NCBI GenBank assembly: GCA_016932075.1
Contig: JAFGDP010000084.1
Span: forward strand, 1-60,414
DNA length: 60,414 nt
Reading direction: 5' to 3'
Source: Chitinispirillaceae bacterium
GTDB lineage: Bacteria; Fibrobacterota; Chitinivibrionia; Chitinivibrionales; Chitinispirillaceae
Of the stretch, positions 34,515-43,750 are shown in pieces. Within the stretch, counting starts at the first letter, position 1. Every line of letters starts with the position of its first letter. Both the position numbers and the translations under genes were made by a program. Under the pieces are notes generated by a model that saw only the letters and a list, made by a program, of their open reading frames with translations, ran no database searches and was not told where the DNA came from.

Positions 34515-35472
34515 TCTCTCCTTTGAAACGGTTCCCCTTGAACGGATCAACCTTCCCTGCGATCTCTTTGATGAGCGAACCCCTTTTGACCGGGAAGCGC
34601 CGGCACTCTTTCTGCCGCTCATTGTCCGGAAATCACAGGGCTCCTTTGCCATAATCGACGGCTGCAAGCGATACCGTCTATCAGCAGAATCCGGGCATAA
34701 ACAGTGCGCCTGCGGCATTATCAACCAGGAAATGGATGAAAAACAGGCCGGGATTCTCCGTATACAGCTTAATGCGGGGCGCCGGCTTCTTGCTCGCGAG
34801 AAGCTGCTGTTTGTCCGCTGGCTGAACGCCAACTGCGATCATCAAACGTATCAAGACATTGCATCAAAGCTCCTGTTAACGCCTTCTGAGCGCTACGATT
34901 ATGAAAAGCTGTCTGGTTGCGGTGACCAGCTCATTGAAGCGGTAATGCAGGGGGCGGTGGACCCTGCTGTCGCCCCTGCAATGACGCACCTCTCACCAGA
35001 AGAAACCCAATCGCTTATCAATCTCTTTGCCAGCGTATCGTTTTCGCGTCAAATGCAGCGCGAACTTGCCGAATGGCTTCACGAAATCGCGTTCATAAAA
35101 AAAATCCGCCTTGCGTCTCTTTTAGCCTCCCCGGACGTGGTTGCCACCCTTTCACACGCAACACTCAATGGCCCCCAGAAGGCTGCACGGTTTCACGAAC
35201 AGGTATTTTCTTTGCGGTTTCCTCTGTACGCAGCAGCGAAAAAGGCGTGGACCGAGCATTCGCGAAGGATAAATCCCGATCCGAGCGCCATAAGCTTTCA
35301 TGCGGCACCCTTCTTTGAAAAAAACAGCCTTGAGATCCGGGTAAAGGCACGCACACCGCAGCAAGCGCTGCGGTCCGTGGGCAGCCTTGCAGAACTGGAC
35401 GCCTCTGCGTGGGAAATGCTCATCCATCCTGCGCAGCACCAGGAAACAACATCCCTGGGCAGCAGCCTATAA
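34468..35472 (+). CDS. ParB-like nuclease-domain protein, orphan
   Basis: A 334-residue protein. The N-terminal ~90 residues resemble the ParB/Srx fold: VPLERINLP, a PLIVRKSQGSFAIIDGCKRYR stretch (the GxRR-like loop that binds CTP in ParB) and an HTH-like region around TYQDIASKLLLTPSERYDY. The remainder is unrecognised. It has no parA neighbour, so it is not obviously a chromosome-partition gene. It could be a ParB-derived regulator. It overlaps the glycosyltransferase and is followed by a small membrane protein gene. Confidence 0.6.
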   Translation: MKDTSQSSGSLNRTVDLSFETVPLERINLPCDLFDERTPFDREAPALFLPLIVRKSQGSFAIIDGCKRYRLSAESGHKQCACGIINQEMDEKQAGILRIQLNAGRRLLAREKLLFVRWLNANCDHQTYQDIASKLLLTPSERYDYEKLSGCGDQLIEAVMQGAVDPAVAPAMTHLSPEETQSLINLFASVSFSRQMQRELAEWLHEIAFIKKIRLASLLASPDVVATLSHATLNGPQKAARFHEQVFSLRFPLYAAAKKAWTEHSRRINPDPSAISFHAAPFFEKNSLEIRVKARTPQQALRSVGSLAELDASAWEMLIHPAQHQETTSLGSSL

Positions 35473-35481
35473 GGAGCTCAT

Positions 35482-35562
35482 TTGAACTCAGACCAGGTCA
35501 AAAACCATATTTACGAGCATCGTAAAACCGAAAGGTATCCCGGTGAAGGACAAGATCTATAA
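35482..35562 (+). CDS. possible 26-residue leader ORF
   Basis: A TTG codon with AAGGAG six to seven bases upstream opens a short frame (starting MNSDQVKNHIYEHRK) that overlaps the start of the next gene (GTG at 35543). The ribosome-binding site is better than that of the next gene. It may serve translational coupling or be an unrelated false start. Confidence 0.3.
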   Translation: MNSDQVKNHIYEHRKTERYPGEGQDL

Positions 35563-35812
35563 TTTTATTCTTGAGCACAGCTTCAAGATAATGATCGCCG
35601 GCTTTGCCGTAAGCGCCATTGGCATTATATTTTACTCCCAGGTACAACGCAAGGACCCGCAGCTCAGCACCATTGCCTTTGCCACCACTGCCGCCGGCAT
35701 AGCTATTTACCTGGTCGGCAGGATAGCCCTTGTTGTCCAAAGGCGAAAGGAGCGCAGAGAAAGAATGAAGGCGGCCAAAACCCCGGATGGCGAACAAGAG
35801 GAAACGCCGTGA
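35543..35812 (+). CDS. small two-helix membrane protein
   Basis: An 89-residue protein starting at GTG. It has two hydrophobic segments (about 12-31 and 43-63) and a basic, charged C-terminus (QRRKERRERMK). I do not recognise the family. It is packed between the ParB-like gene and the PTS EIIA gene, overlapping the latter by 4 bp, so the genes are likely one transcript. Confidence 0.6.
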   Translation: MKDKIYNFILEHSFKIMIAGFAVSAIGIIFYSQVQRKDPQLSTIAFATTAAGIAIYLVGRIALVVQRRKERRERMKAAKTPDGEQEETP

Positions 35813-36276
35813 AAATCAGAGACTTGCTCTCGAAAAACAGCATTCTCATTGATTTGCAGGGAACCGACAAGGTGGAGATTCTGACCCAGATGTCGCGCCA
35901 TCTAGCCCTGCTCCATGGCTTAAGCGATCAGGAAACCATTATCCGGAAAATTCTTGATCGGGAAGCGGAGATGTCCACGGGCATCGGTTTCGGTATCGCC
36001 ATCCCCCATGCCCGCGTGCTCCAGATTGACCGGCATTATATGATCGCCGCCCGCTCCATCAAGGGTGTTGACTTCTCCGCGATCGACGAACAGCTTGTCC
36101 ACCTTATTTTTATGATGATCTCTCCGGCCAACACCTCGTCCGAGCATACCCAGGTTCTCTCCTCGCTTTCACGTATCATGTCGTATGAAGACATGAGAAA
36201 AAAACTCCTTGCCACAGATGACGCCGAGGCGTTCCTCGATCTGATTATAAAGGGTGAAGACAAATACGTGGAATAG
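35809..36276 (+). CDS. PTS EIIA (fructose/nitrogen, PtsN type) domain protein
   Basis: A 155-residue protein of the EIIA-2 family. GFGIAIPHARV holds the phosphorylated histidine (about residue 67). The rest follows PtsN-like domains: DKVEILTQMSRHL, SSEHTQVLSSLSRIMS and AFLDLI near the C-terminus. No EIIB or EIIC genes are in the window, so a regulatory phosphorelay role is more likely than sugar transport. It converges on the STAS gene 5 bp away. Confidence 0.88.
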   Translation: MKIRDLLSKNSILIDLQGTDKVEILTQMSRHLALLHGLSDQETIIRKILDREAEMSTGIGFGIAIPHARVLQIDRHYMIAARSIKGVDFSAIDEQLVHLIFMMISPANTSSEHTQVLSSLSRIMSYEDMRKKLLATDDAEAFLDLIIKGEDKYVE

Positions 36277-36281
36277 GCTTT

Positions 36282-37013
36282 TCAGGCAAACAGTCCGGCC
36301 AGCGCTTCCTGCTCACTGTTATAAAAAGCCAGATACTGTTCAGCGCCAAGGAATTGAAGCACCTGTTTGACTGCCCTGTTTGCGCCGAACGTCCGGCATG
36401 TTCCCTGCTTTTTGACTATCCGGTCGAGCATATTCATAAAAACACCCGCGCCATTGCTGTCCATTGCAGATAGTGACGAGATATCAAAGATAAAAATCTG
36501 GACTTTCGGATCCGGAAGGAATTGCCTGCATGCGCTCATGTCGTGACTCGAGATCATCTCTCCGGAAAGGGTGATGCGATAAATATTTTTTTCCACCTGG
36601 GCGATAAACAGAAAATCCACCTTGCGTTCGGAGAGCTTCTGCTTCCATAGTTCATCATGGGAGATTTCAAATTCAACATCGGTATGGTACATGGGAAGAA
36701 TCTTGTCAAGATGCAGCGATGTCAGAAGGTCAACGATCTTCTTGGCAACATTGACCAGTGCCATGACGCCACCGCCCTGATTAACTTTTTTCTGGAGCCG
36801 GATCAGGATGCCCAGTCCTGAACTGTAGAGCGCTCGCACATGGGAAAAATCAATGACAACCCGGTCAGCCTTGCCCGAAAGCTTCCTTACGATCTCATCC
36901 TCGATGGCTGTATAATCCTGAACAGTAATGCTCTCCGGCATGAGTACCCACAGATATCCGAGCCGGTTTTCAAAAACCAGACGGTTTTTATCGGATAATT
37001 GATCATGCGCCAT
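36282..37013 (-). CDS. tandem STAS-domain protein (anti-sigma factor antagonist-like)
   Basis: A 243-residue protein with two STAS domains. The first (about 10-110) contains VVIDFSHVRALYSSGLGILI, with the SpoIIAA-type serine pair. The second (about 140-240) contains IFDISSLSAMDSNGAGVFM, again with a D-S site. The start overlaps the end of the fapA-like gene by 11 bp, so the two are probably co-translated. It could be a regulatory relay in a partner-switching system, with no kinase or anti-sigma factor gene nearby to confirm it. Confidence 0.8.
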   Translation of the reverse strand: MAHDQLSDKNRLVFENRLGYLWVLMPESITVQDYTAIEDEIVRKLSGKADRVVIDFSHVRALYSSGLGILIRLQKKVNQGGGVMALVNVAKKIVDLLTSLHLDKILPMYHTDVEFEISHDELWKQKLSERKVDFLFIAQVEKNIYRITLSGEMISSHDMSACRQFLPDPKVQIFIFDISSLSAMDSNGAGVFMNMLDRIVKKQGTCRTFGANRAVKQVLQFLGAEQYLAFYNSEQEALAGLFA

Positions 37014-38625
37014 ATTCGATCTCCGCTTTATTGAGTCTGAAACGGGTGTTGATCATGGTCGATGAAACAACAAAGAAACGGTCGTACAGCTGAAGCTCGC
37101 AGCCCTGATAGGCATTGTTTGCCACTTTTATGAATCCGTCCCGGGATTTGGTGCTGGTCGCGTCGATTTTCTGCCTGGTTTCTTCCATCTTCTGGTGAAC
37201 ATATTTGATCTTCGTGTTACTGGCATTGTAGGCATCGATCCACTTTTTAACCTCTGCCAGCTGACGGCCGGTTGCTTCACCGTGGAACTTTTTAAGCATT
37301 GCCGACTTTGTTTTCAGCTGCTTTTCAATGGGTTCTATCTCCTCGGCAAGTTTTTTATCGAGTTCCACGAGCTCCTTGAGTTTCTCTTCAAGAAGCACGC
37401 GCTCCTTATCGAACAATACCACCGTGGTCTTGATCCCTTTGGCCGAACCGATGTTTCCGGCGGTAATGAATTTCTCGGCACGCGTGACGCCGCCCATGAT
37501 GCTGCCGTGGTTGTCCCTCGTCTGCAGGCTGTAACAGGTCGTCTGGCAGTTGAGCAGGTATTTTTCCACAATCAAGGTTCCCTCGGTGACAATCGTCGCA
37601 TCCTGCGCAAACGCCACCTGGATGCTCTTTTTGGCGCTGATCACCGTCTCGTCCTTGCCGATGATTCCCCGTTCTATATGCACCTCGCTGTTTCGCGAAA
37701 AGACCCTGGCCGCCTCCACTTCTCCCTTTATATGGATTGAACCCTCCGCCTCGATGGCGAATCCCGGCAACACGTTCCCGTGAACTACCACATCGCCGCT
37801 GTATTTGATATTACCGGTACTGAAATCGACGTCCTTTTGAATATCAAGAAGCTCAATTACGTTGATGATCGCCCCATCCGTATAAATAATGCCGGAAGCG
37901 GTGGCGACAAGCTCGTTGCCGTCCTCTGATACGCTGGTGTTTCTTCCTGCCGGCATCTGCAGATCTTTTCCCGGTGTTGCAGGAAGCGGTTCGCCCGTGA
38001 TGGCGATGCCGGCTTTCCCCTGGGTCGCGGGCTTCTTCCTCGCAATGACCTGTTTTGCAGCCACCGAGGTAAAGCTTTTTATCTCCCGGTAATCGACTTT
38101 GCCGTCTTCCCTGACCTGGGGCCGCGCATCCGGTGATATGGACACGAGAAATTCAAGCGTTGCATCCTCGCCCTGGACCGGTTGCGTTGCCAAGGCCACT
38201 TCGAATGATGTCTTGAACAGCTGCTCGGTGCAGATTTTTTTCAACACCTCGTGCTGGATACCATGCCGCACCCCTTTCCTCTTGAGGAAATGGAGCAGCT
38301 TTTTTTCGGTAAAATGGACGCCGGTAGACACCGCTGCCGGCGACAGGGAAAGCGTCACTCTATCATTGGTCAGGCTATATTGAATGTACTGCTCTATCTC
38401 AGAGTCGTAGTATTCGAACAGCGGGCCTATTTTTTCCAACACTCCCCTGGCACGGTTATACACGTCGGATATCTTGGCAAAATCATAGTTAAGGACCAAG
38501 GCCTGATCGAGCTCCTTAACCATGTCCTCAAGTTTGGTTTTTTCCTTTTCCATACGGCTGATTTTAATGAAAACGCCGTCGATGCGTTCTTCAACCGTTA
38601 CAAATTTTGAAAGCGGGTTCGCCAT
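37003..38625 (-). CDS. FapA-like (DUF342) flagellar-assembly-protein-A family protein
   Basis: A 540-residue protein of the DUF342/FapA family. It has an N-terminal alpha/beta region (up to about 180), a right-handed beta-helix-like central part with DVVVHGNVLPGFAIEAEGSI and VAFAQDATIVTEGTLIVEKY, and a coiled-coil C-terminal section (about 400-490). FapA proteins occur with polar growth or motility regulators in other bacteria. The true function here is unknown. It is upstream of and overlaps the STAS gene. Confidence 0.8.
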   Translation of the reverse strand: MANPLSKFVTVEERIDGVFIKISRMEKEKTKLEDMVKELDQALVLNYDFAKISDVYNRARGVLEKIGPLFEYYDSEIEQYIQYSLTNDRVTLSLSPAAVSTGVHFTEKKLLHFLKRKGVRHGIQHEVLKKICTEQLFKTSFEVALATQPVQGEDATLEFLVSISPDARPQVREDGKVDYREIKSFTSVAAKQVIARKKPATQGKAGIAITGEPLPATPGKDLQMPAGRNTSVSEDGNELVATASGIIYTDGAIINVIELLDIQKDVDFSTGNIKYSGDVVVHGNVLPGFAIEAEGSIHIKGEVEAARVFSRNSEVHIERGIIGKDETVISAKKSIQVAFAQDATIVTEGTLIVEKYLLNCQTTCYSLQTRDNHGSIMGGVTRAEKFITAGNIGSAKGIKTTVVLFDKERVLLEEKLKELVELDKKLAEEIEPIEKQLKTKSAMLKKFHGEATGRQLAEVKKWIDAYNASNTKIKYVHQKMEETRQKIDATSTKSRDGFIKVANNAYQGCELQLYDRFFVVSSTMINTRFRLNKAEIEYGA

Positions 38626-38704
38626 GAGACCTTGTTTCCTTGCGGTAACCAGGATCCGCCCGGGTCAGCGAGGTGCGCACTATCACGGGTAATAATTATA
38701 ATAG

Positions 38705-38733
38705 ATTATATTGCAAGGAGTTATTGATTGCAA
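38705..38733 (-). promoter_or_regulatory. sigma70-type promoter of fapA-STAS
   Basis: On the minus strand TTGCAA (38728-38733) is followed by 17 bases and a perfect TATAAT (38705-38710). Transcription would start about 70 bp before the fapA-like ATG. Confidence 0.8.
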
Positions 38734-38783
38734 GTAAAAATGGCCGTCCCGCGTCAGCTGGTCCTCGTGACGAACATTCCGGT

Positions 38784-39095
38784 TTATCGAACGATACGCT
38801 CGATTTCCATTGCGCAGCGGCGCGCACCGTTTGAAACAGGCGGGCTGACCTTTCCGCGCTTTTCTACAGCGGACAGGATGTCCTTCCAGGCAAACGCTCT
38901 GAACTGGTCACCGGTGATCCGGTACCCTGCACCCCACTGCGCAATCGCGCTTTCCAGTTGTGACGATTCGGCAAAATCGTCCCTGGGCAGATACATGCAT
39001 GGCGTGCCGTGCAGCACGCATTCGCTTACCACGCAATAGCCTATCTTACACACTACGAGGTCCACGGACGCGGCGAGGTCCTGGTAGGGAAAATC
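38784..39095 (-). pseudogene. C-terminal fragment of a glycosyltransferase (GT28/MurG-like)
   Basis: The open frame (103 codons from 39095) begins directly after an in-frame TAG and has no upstream partner in any frame. Its content, VDLVVCKIGYCVVSEC and HGTPCMYLPRDDFAES, is the nucleotide-sugar-binding end of a MurG/UGT-type glycosyltransferase. The N-terminal two thirds are missing, and the sequence upstream (from 39100) turns AT-rich. It reads as a relic cut by the neighbouring island. Confidence 0.7.
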
Positions 39096-39226
39096 CTACT
39101 TGGAAAACCAGATGATCATATTTAAAATTTAATAAACTTATTATCACCGACAAGGTGAAAATAGATTCTCCATCTTGCCTTATCGAAGCGAGGCACTCTG
39201 TAGATATCTTTTTTGGAAGCTAATAT

Positions 39227-40066
39227 TCAAATATGAGTTATTGTCACAGCGCTTTGGGCAGCAATGTCCGCATCTCTACTCGAAATATTCTTTCTATTTC
39301 TTTTCATCATTTTATCGAGTAATTTATAGTGAAGCGTATGTAAATCAGCGGCAGTTCTCAAATGATACCACGATTCCTTATCATTTATCAAATAAACGCC
39401 AATTCGTTTTTTCGAAGCTAATGCACTCGGTACGATATGACTGAAAAGACCATCGCCCTTTTTTGAAACGAAATCGACAATTGAAGGTTCAAATACTCCT
39501 ATGGCGGTATTTAACAAATCAGAATGCATTGGTGGCTTCTCAACATATTTTTGTATTAAACCGTTTTTTTCGACAATCACTCCTTCATTTATTCTAAGGA
39601 AATGGCTCCCTAAAATCGTCCCAATATATGAGCGCAGGTTTTTTAACTTTTCTCTATGGGAATCGTAAAGGTTCAATATATGCTCTTTGCTTACTAAATA
39701 TACATCAGGGAAAATAGTTACAATTTGGCATGTCCTATTTTTCACTTCTGGAAATGTTTTCAGAATAGATCCAGTATTATGCTTACCATGGTGCGCTATT
39801 ATAAGCTTGAATTTCGTCGAGGTTTTTAACTGTGCCTTTATTTTTCTAAGGTGATCATGAACCATATGCCACATAGGATTGTCGCTCAAGATAAAATAGA
39901 CGACTTCGGGCTTTAAGATTAGAATATTTATCAATGCATGCTCTAGCAATGTCTTTTGTCCCGCATATAGAAGGCACTTTGGTATAAAGGAAGTCAGTGG
40001 TTGCATCGACCCACCCCGTCCTGCAATTGGTATAAATCCTATTATATTTCTGTGATTCCTTTTCAT
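39227..40066 (-). CDS. sugar-nucleotidyltransferase-like protein, divergent (second of pair)
   Basis: A 279-residue protein with the fold signature of glucose-1-phosphate nucleotidyltransferases. FIPIAGRGGSMQPLTSFIPK aligns with the GxGTRLxPLTxxxPK loop, but the usual GTR is GGS, so the catalytic Arg is missing. Further along are VVYFILSDNP, QIVTIFPDVYLVS and KYVEKPPMHSD, similar to the substrate and product-binding strands. The ATG at 40066 overlaps the stop of the upstream gene (TGATG) with AGGAG before it. Base composition is clearly AT-rich. A real catalytic role is uncertain. Confidence 0.65.
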   Translation of the reverse strand: MKRNHRNIIGFIPIAGRGGSMQPLTSFIPKCLLYAGQKTLLEHALINILILKPEVVYFILSDNPMWHMVHDHLRKIKAQLKTSTKFKLIIAHHGKHNTGSILKTFPEVKNRTCQIVTIFPDVYLVSKEHILNLYDSHREKLKNLRSYIGTILGSHFLRINEGVIVEKNGLIQKYVEKPPMHSDLLNTAIGVFEPSIVDFVSKKGDGLFSHIVPSALASKKRIGVYLINDKESWYHLRTAADLHTLHYKLLDKMMKRNRKNISSRDADIAAQSAVTITHI

Positions 40067-41103
40067 CACTGCTCCTGGCCCGTTAATAATTTACTTGCTA
40101 GCGAAAAACGAGAAGTTCTTGATTCCAATTTTTTGTAATTTTGTTGAATCTCGTAAAGATCTCCCAGTTCATGCACATGCGTCCATTTTGCGACTCGATA
40201 GAGAGCGACTTTCCGGTCTGCTTCGATGAATCGTCTAAACGAGGTTTCAAAGATTCCTTCGTCTGTTTCCTCAATATGGTTAAGCATCCGCGGATCGAAA
40301 ACACAAACACCAATATTTGCAAAAGATCTCGTTAACATATTTTGCGGTTTCTCCTCGAAAGATTTAAGAACGTCAGGGGTGCTTTCTTCAATAATGCCGA
40401 TACCAAGTGGATAATAGGAGCTGCAAAGGAGCATAGCAATAGCTTTGTTACGCCTACTATTTTCATCGTAACGCTCTCTTACATGCCCCCAGTCTATAGA
40501 AGGAATTAAAATGTCAGCGTAATGAATAAGGAAAGGACCATCGTCTAATTCCGGTTTGAGGGATAATAATGCGGCAGGGACATTTTTATCGATTTCTCGG
40601 CATTCAACAAAATCGCAATAATTGCCCTGGCGGATGTTTTCGTTTATTGCACGAGTGTATTCACGTGTAATTACAAAAACTTTTTTAATGATATGCTGAA
40701 AAGGAACGAAAGTGTTGAGAATCTGCTGGAGCATTGAACGATCATCGATATATACAAGACATTTGGGCATTACGGATGTAATTGGAAACATGGAAATCCC
40801 TCGGCCGCCGACAGGTATGACGACATTCATTTTCTCTTGGGATGAATGGGAAATCATTTTCTCCATTTGTTTTAAAATAGTTTCTAAGGTTTCACGAGTA
40901 GTATTTAAAGATGACAAAATGCTCTCGGTCTGTTCGGTATTCAGCGCTTGCATATCTTCAAGCACCTCTCTTATCTTTTTGGTATCAACATCGGCACAGA
41001 AGGTAGCATAGGCCTGACCAGCGTATGGTATCGCAGATGGAAGAGATTTAAGGATGCTTGAAAAACCCGCTTTTATACGGTTTAAATTAGGTGAATCCTG
41101 CAT
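40066..41103 (-). CDS. sugar-nucleotidyltransferase-like protein with N-terminal hydrophobic/helical extension (first of pair)
   Basis: A 345-residue protein. The N-terminal ~90 residues (KAGFSSILKSLPSAIPYAGQ, then a coiled-coil-like stretch DVDTKKIREVLEDMQAL to about 85) are not part of nucleotidyltransferases. From about residue 93 the sequence VVIPVGGRGISMFPITSVMPK aligns with nucleotidyltransferases, again with GIS for GTR. ILIPSIDWG, KSFEEKPQNM and the final EIQQNYKKLESRTSR are further matches. The two genes share the same odd loop, so the pair probably has a common purpose. AGGAGA precedes the ATG. Confidence 0.62.
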   Translation of the reverse strand: MQDSPNLNRIKAGFSSILKSLPSAIPYAGQAYATFCADVDTKKIREVLEDMQALNTEQTESILSSLNTTRETLETILKQMEKMISHSSQEKMNVVIPVGGRGISMFPITSVMPKCLVYIDDRSMLQQILNTFVPFQHIIKKVFVITREYTRAINENIRQGNYCDFVECREIDKNVPAALLSLKPELDDGPFLIHYADILIPSIDWGHVRERYDENSRRNKAIAMLLCSSYYPLGIGIIEESTPDVLKSFEEKPQNMLTRSFANIGVCVFDPRMLNHIEETDEGIFETSFRRFIEADRKVALYRVAKWTHVHELGDLYEIQQNYKKLESRTSRFSLASKLLTGQEQ

Positions 41104-41591
41104 AATTGTCTCCTATGATATCATTAGAGGTTATTCGTTCTTTTTTAGCTTATTTGCAGCTGTACACCAAGCCAGCCGCTTACGGGCAATGGAAATATTC
41201 CGCCTCATGCATAAAATAATAAAAAGAAGTGTAACTACACAGGTAATAAGTTGATATTTAAAGCGTTTGGTTCAAAATATTTTAGAACCAGCTTACGTCC
41301 CGTGGGTAACAAGACTGTCCTCATCCCCGTGGCTTTCGACTCCGTTCAAGGCAAGCCCGTGACAGGTGCAGGGCGCCGCTTGGGACGAGCGAGAGGGGGT
41401 AAAAAGAATAAAAATGATCCCTGTTTTTCCATTGACAACCGATCCGACATATAGTATCTTTACCGCGTCCTGAAACCTCTGATTATTATCCTCACCATTT
41501 CCGCCATATTTGGGAAATTGCCGCATCGAACCTATTCAAGGTCTCACGGTCTAGTGAGTTTCGGCGGAAGGACTTCCATATAACGGAGGTA
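41104..41591. other. intergenic region between nucleotidyltransferase island and fusA leader
   Basis: The first ~170 bp are AT-rich like the island. A near-palindrome TGGTTC...GAACCA lies around 41268-41290. From about 41290 composition returns to normal, and 41432-41460 holds the fusA promoter. No gene is supported here. Confidence 0.5.
41432..41460 (+). promoter_or_regulatory. sigma70-type promoter of fusA
   Basis: TTGACA (41432-41437), 17-base spacer, TATCTT (41455-41460). The spacing and both hexamers are identical to the promoter before the hydrogenase operon. About 125 bp of leader lie between it and the short leader ORF. Confidence 0.7.
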
Positions 41592-41672
41592 ATGTCAATC
41601 ATCGAAGGGCTGCTCTGTTCACTAAATCAGCTTGTCCTGACGTGCATTACCGAGGAGTCGCGTTTTTCATGA
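41592..41672 (+). CDS. 26-residue leader peptide translationally coupled to fusA
   Basis: An ATG at 41592 has a near-perfect GGAGGT three to four bases upstream and encodes a 26-residue peptide ([15 protein letters not shown] near its start). Its TGA stop (41670-41672) overlaps the fusA ATG (41669-41671) in an ATGA arrangement. That is the hallmark of termination-reinitiation coupling. The peptide is rich in Leu, Ser and Cys. I know of no named family. Confidence 0.5.
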   Translation: MSIIEGLLCSLNQLVLTCITEESRFS

Positions 41673-43750
41673 GTTTTTCCATTTCCAAAATGCGCAATAT
41701 CGGCATCAGCGCGCACATTGATTCAGGGAAAACCACCCTGACCGAGCGGTTTCTCTACTACTGTAAAAAAATCCATGCCATACACGAGGTAAAAGGCAAG
41801 GACGGCGTTGGCGCCACCATGGACTCCATGGATCTTGAACGTGAGCGCGGCATCACGATACAATCCGCCGCTACCAACGTCGTCTGGCTCGACCATTCTA
41901 TTACCATCATCGACACCCCTGGCCATGTTGATTTCACCATTGAAGTCGAGCGAGCCCTGCGCGTTCTTGACGGCGCCATCCTGGTGCTCTGTTCGGTCGG
42001 CGGGGTGCAGTCCCAGTCGATAACCGTGGATCAGCAGCTCAAGCGGTACAATGTCCCACGGATCGCGTTTATCAATAAAAGCGACCGCTCGGGCGCCAAC
42101 CCCTACCGCGTTACAGAGGAACTCTGCGAAAAACTGGGGCACCATGCCGTGCTTATGCAGATACCGATAGGTGTTGCTGAATCGTTTGCTGGCGTTATTG
42201 ATCTGGTCACCATGAAAGCGCTGTACTTTGATGGAAACAACGGTGAGATCATCCGGGAAGAAGCGATCCCCGCGGACCTGGCCGGTGAGGCGCAGACGTA
42301 CCGTGAAAAAATGCTCGATTCACTCACGCTCTTTTCAGACGAGCTTGCTGAAAGCTGCCTGAAAGGTACTGAGACCTGCGCACAGATTCGAGCAGCGGCG
42401 CGCAAAGGCACGGTGGCACTCCAGATCACGCCCGTCTTCATCGGTTCGGCATATAAAAACAAAGGCGTCCAGCCACTGCTTGACGGCGTGGTGCACTATC
42501 TCGCTTCTCCCGAAGAGCTTGCCCATGTGGCGCTCGATCTCGACAACAATGAAGCTCCTGTTGCGCTCTCGGCCGACGCCAAGGCACCGGCAATCGCGCT
42601 TGCCTTTAAACTCGAAGACGGGCAGTATGGACAGCTAACCTTTATAAGAATGTATCAGGGCACGATCCGCAAAGGTTCAGAGCTGTACAATACCCGGAGC
42701 AAGAAATGGATCAAGGTCGGCAGGCTCGTCCGTACCCATGCCGATTCGCTCGAGGATATCGGCGAAGCGGGCAGCGGCGACATTGTGGCACTGTTCGGCA
42801 TTGACTGCGCTTCCGGCGATACGTTCACCGAAAACCGCCTGAACTATGCAATGTCTTCAATGTTCGTACCGGAACCGGTTATTTCACTCGCCGTAAAACC
42901 GACGGACCGAAAATCCGCTGACAACCTGGGGAAAGCACTCAACCGTTTTATCAAAGAAGACCCTACGTTCAGGAGTTTTGTCGACCCGGAATCGGGTGAA
43001 ACTATCATCAAAGGAATGGGCGAGCTCCATCTTGATGTTTACCTTGAACGCATGCGCAGAGAGTATGACATCAGCCTCCAGACAGGAATGCCGCAGGTCG
43101 CCTATCGGGAAACCCTCACGAGCGCGGTACGGTTCGACTATACTCATAAGAAACAGACCGGCGGCGCCGGACAGTACGCCCGTGTTGCCGGGATTATCGA
43201 GCCGCATCCTGAAAAGGAGTATGAATTCATCAACGCAGTCAAGGGGGGAGCAATTCCTTCAGAATATGTGCCGTCCTGCGACAAAGGATTCCGCTCCTGC
43301 CTGGCCAAGGGAACCGTGATCGGTTTTCCCATTGTCGGCGTCAAATGCACCATTGATGACGGGAACTGGCACCCGGTAGACTCATCGGAAATCGCTTTTC
43401 AGACGGCGTCAATACAGGCATTCTGGCAGGCCTACGGAAAAGCCCGGATTGAAATTATCGAGCCTATCATGAAGGTATCGGTGGAAGGTCCGACCGAGTT
43501 TCAGGGCAACATCCTCGCCACGATTAACCAGCGCCGCGGCATGGTAATAAGCTCGACCGAAGAAAACCGCTTCTGCCGCATCGACGCCGAGGTGCCGCTC
43601 AGCGAAATGTTCGGGTATTCAACCGTGCTGCGGTCAAACACCCAAGGGAAGGCTGAATTCACCATGGAATTTATAAAATACGGCACCGTACCGCTTGCGC
43701 TTGCTGAAAAATTGAAGAAAGAGTTTCATGAAAAGAAAAAAGCACGTTAG
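41669..43750 (+). CDS. fusA: elongation factor G, spdEFG1/mitochondrial EFG1 type
   Basis: A 693-residue translational GTPase from the ATG at 41669. G1 is [12 protein letters not shown] (not the HVDxGKT of most bacterial EF-G), followed by [20 protein letters not shown] and [11 protein letters not shown], the subfamily signature of spdEFG1/mtEFG1. G3 is DTPGHVDF and G4 NKSD. Domains II-V are full length. It carries out translocation. In organisms with this type the recycling role belongs to a separate spdEFG2, not seen here. The promoter and leader ORF above lie directly upstream. Confidence 0.92.
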   Translation: MSFSISKMRNIGISAHIDSGKTTLTERFLYYCKKIHAIHEVKGKDGVGATMDSMDLERERGITIQSAATNVVWLDHSITIIDTPGHVDFTIEVERALRVLDGAILVLCSVGGVQSQSITVDQQLKRYNVPRIAFINKSDRSGANPYRVTEELCEKLGHHAVLMQIPIGVAESFAGVIDLVTMKALYFDGNNGEIIREEAIPADLAGEAQTYREKMLDSLTLFSDELAESCLKGTETCAQIRAAARKGTVALQITPVFIGSAYKNKGVQPLLDGVVHYLASPEELAHVALDLDNNEAPVALSADAKAPAIALAFKLEDGQYGQLTFIRMYQGTIRKGSELYNTRSKKWIKVGRLVRTHADSLEDIGEAGSGDIVALFGIDCASGDTFTENRLNYAMSSMFVPEPVISLAVKPTDRKSADNLGKALNRFIKEDPTFRSFVDPESGETIIKGMGELHLDVYLERMRREYDISLQTGMPQVAYRETLTSAVRFDYTHKKQTGGAGQYARVAGIIEPHPEKEYEFINAVKGGAIPSEYVPSCDKGFRSCLAKGTVIGFPIVGVKCTIDDGNWHPVDSSEIAFQTASIQAFWQAYGKARIEIIEPIMKVSVEGPTEFQGNILATINQRRGMVISSTEENRFCRIDAEVPLSEMFGYSTVLRSNTQGKAEFTMEFIKYGTVPLALAEKLKKEFHEKKKAR

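Noticed and set aside
41268..41290. Near-palindrome TGGTTC...GAACCA as an insertion-sequence end
   Set aside because: Only one copy is seen and there is no transposase in the window.
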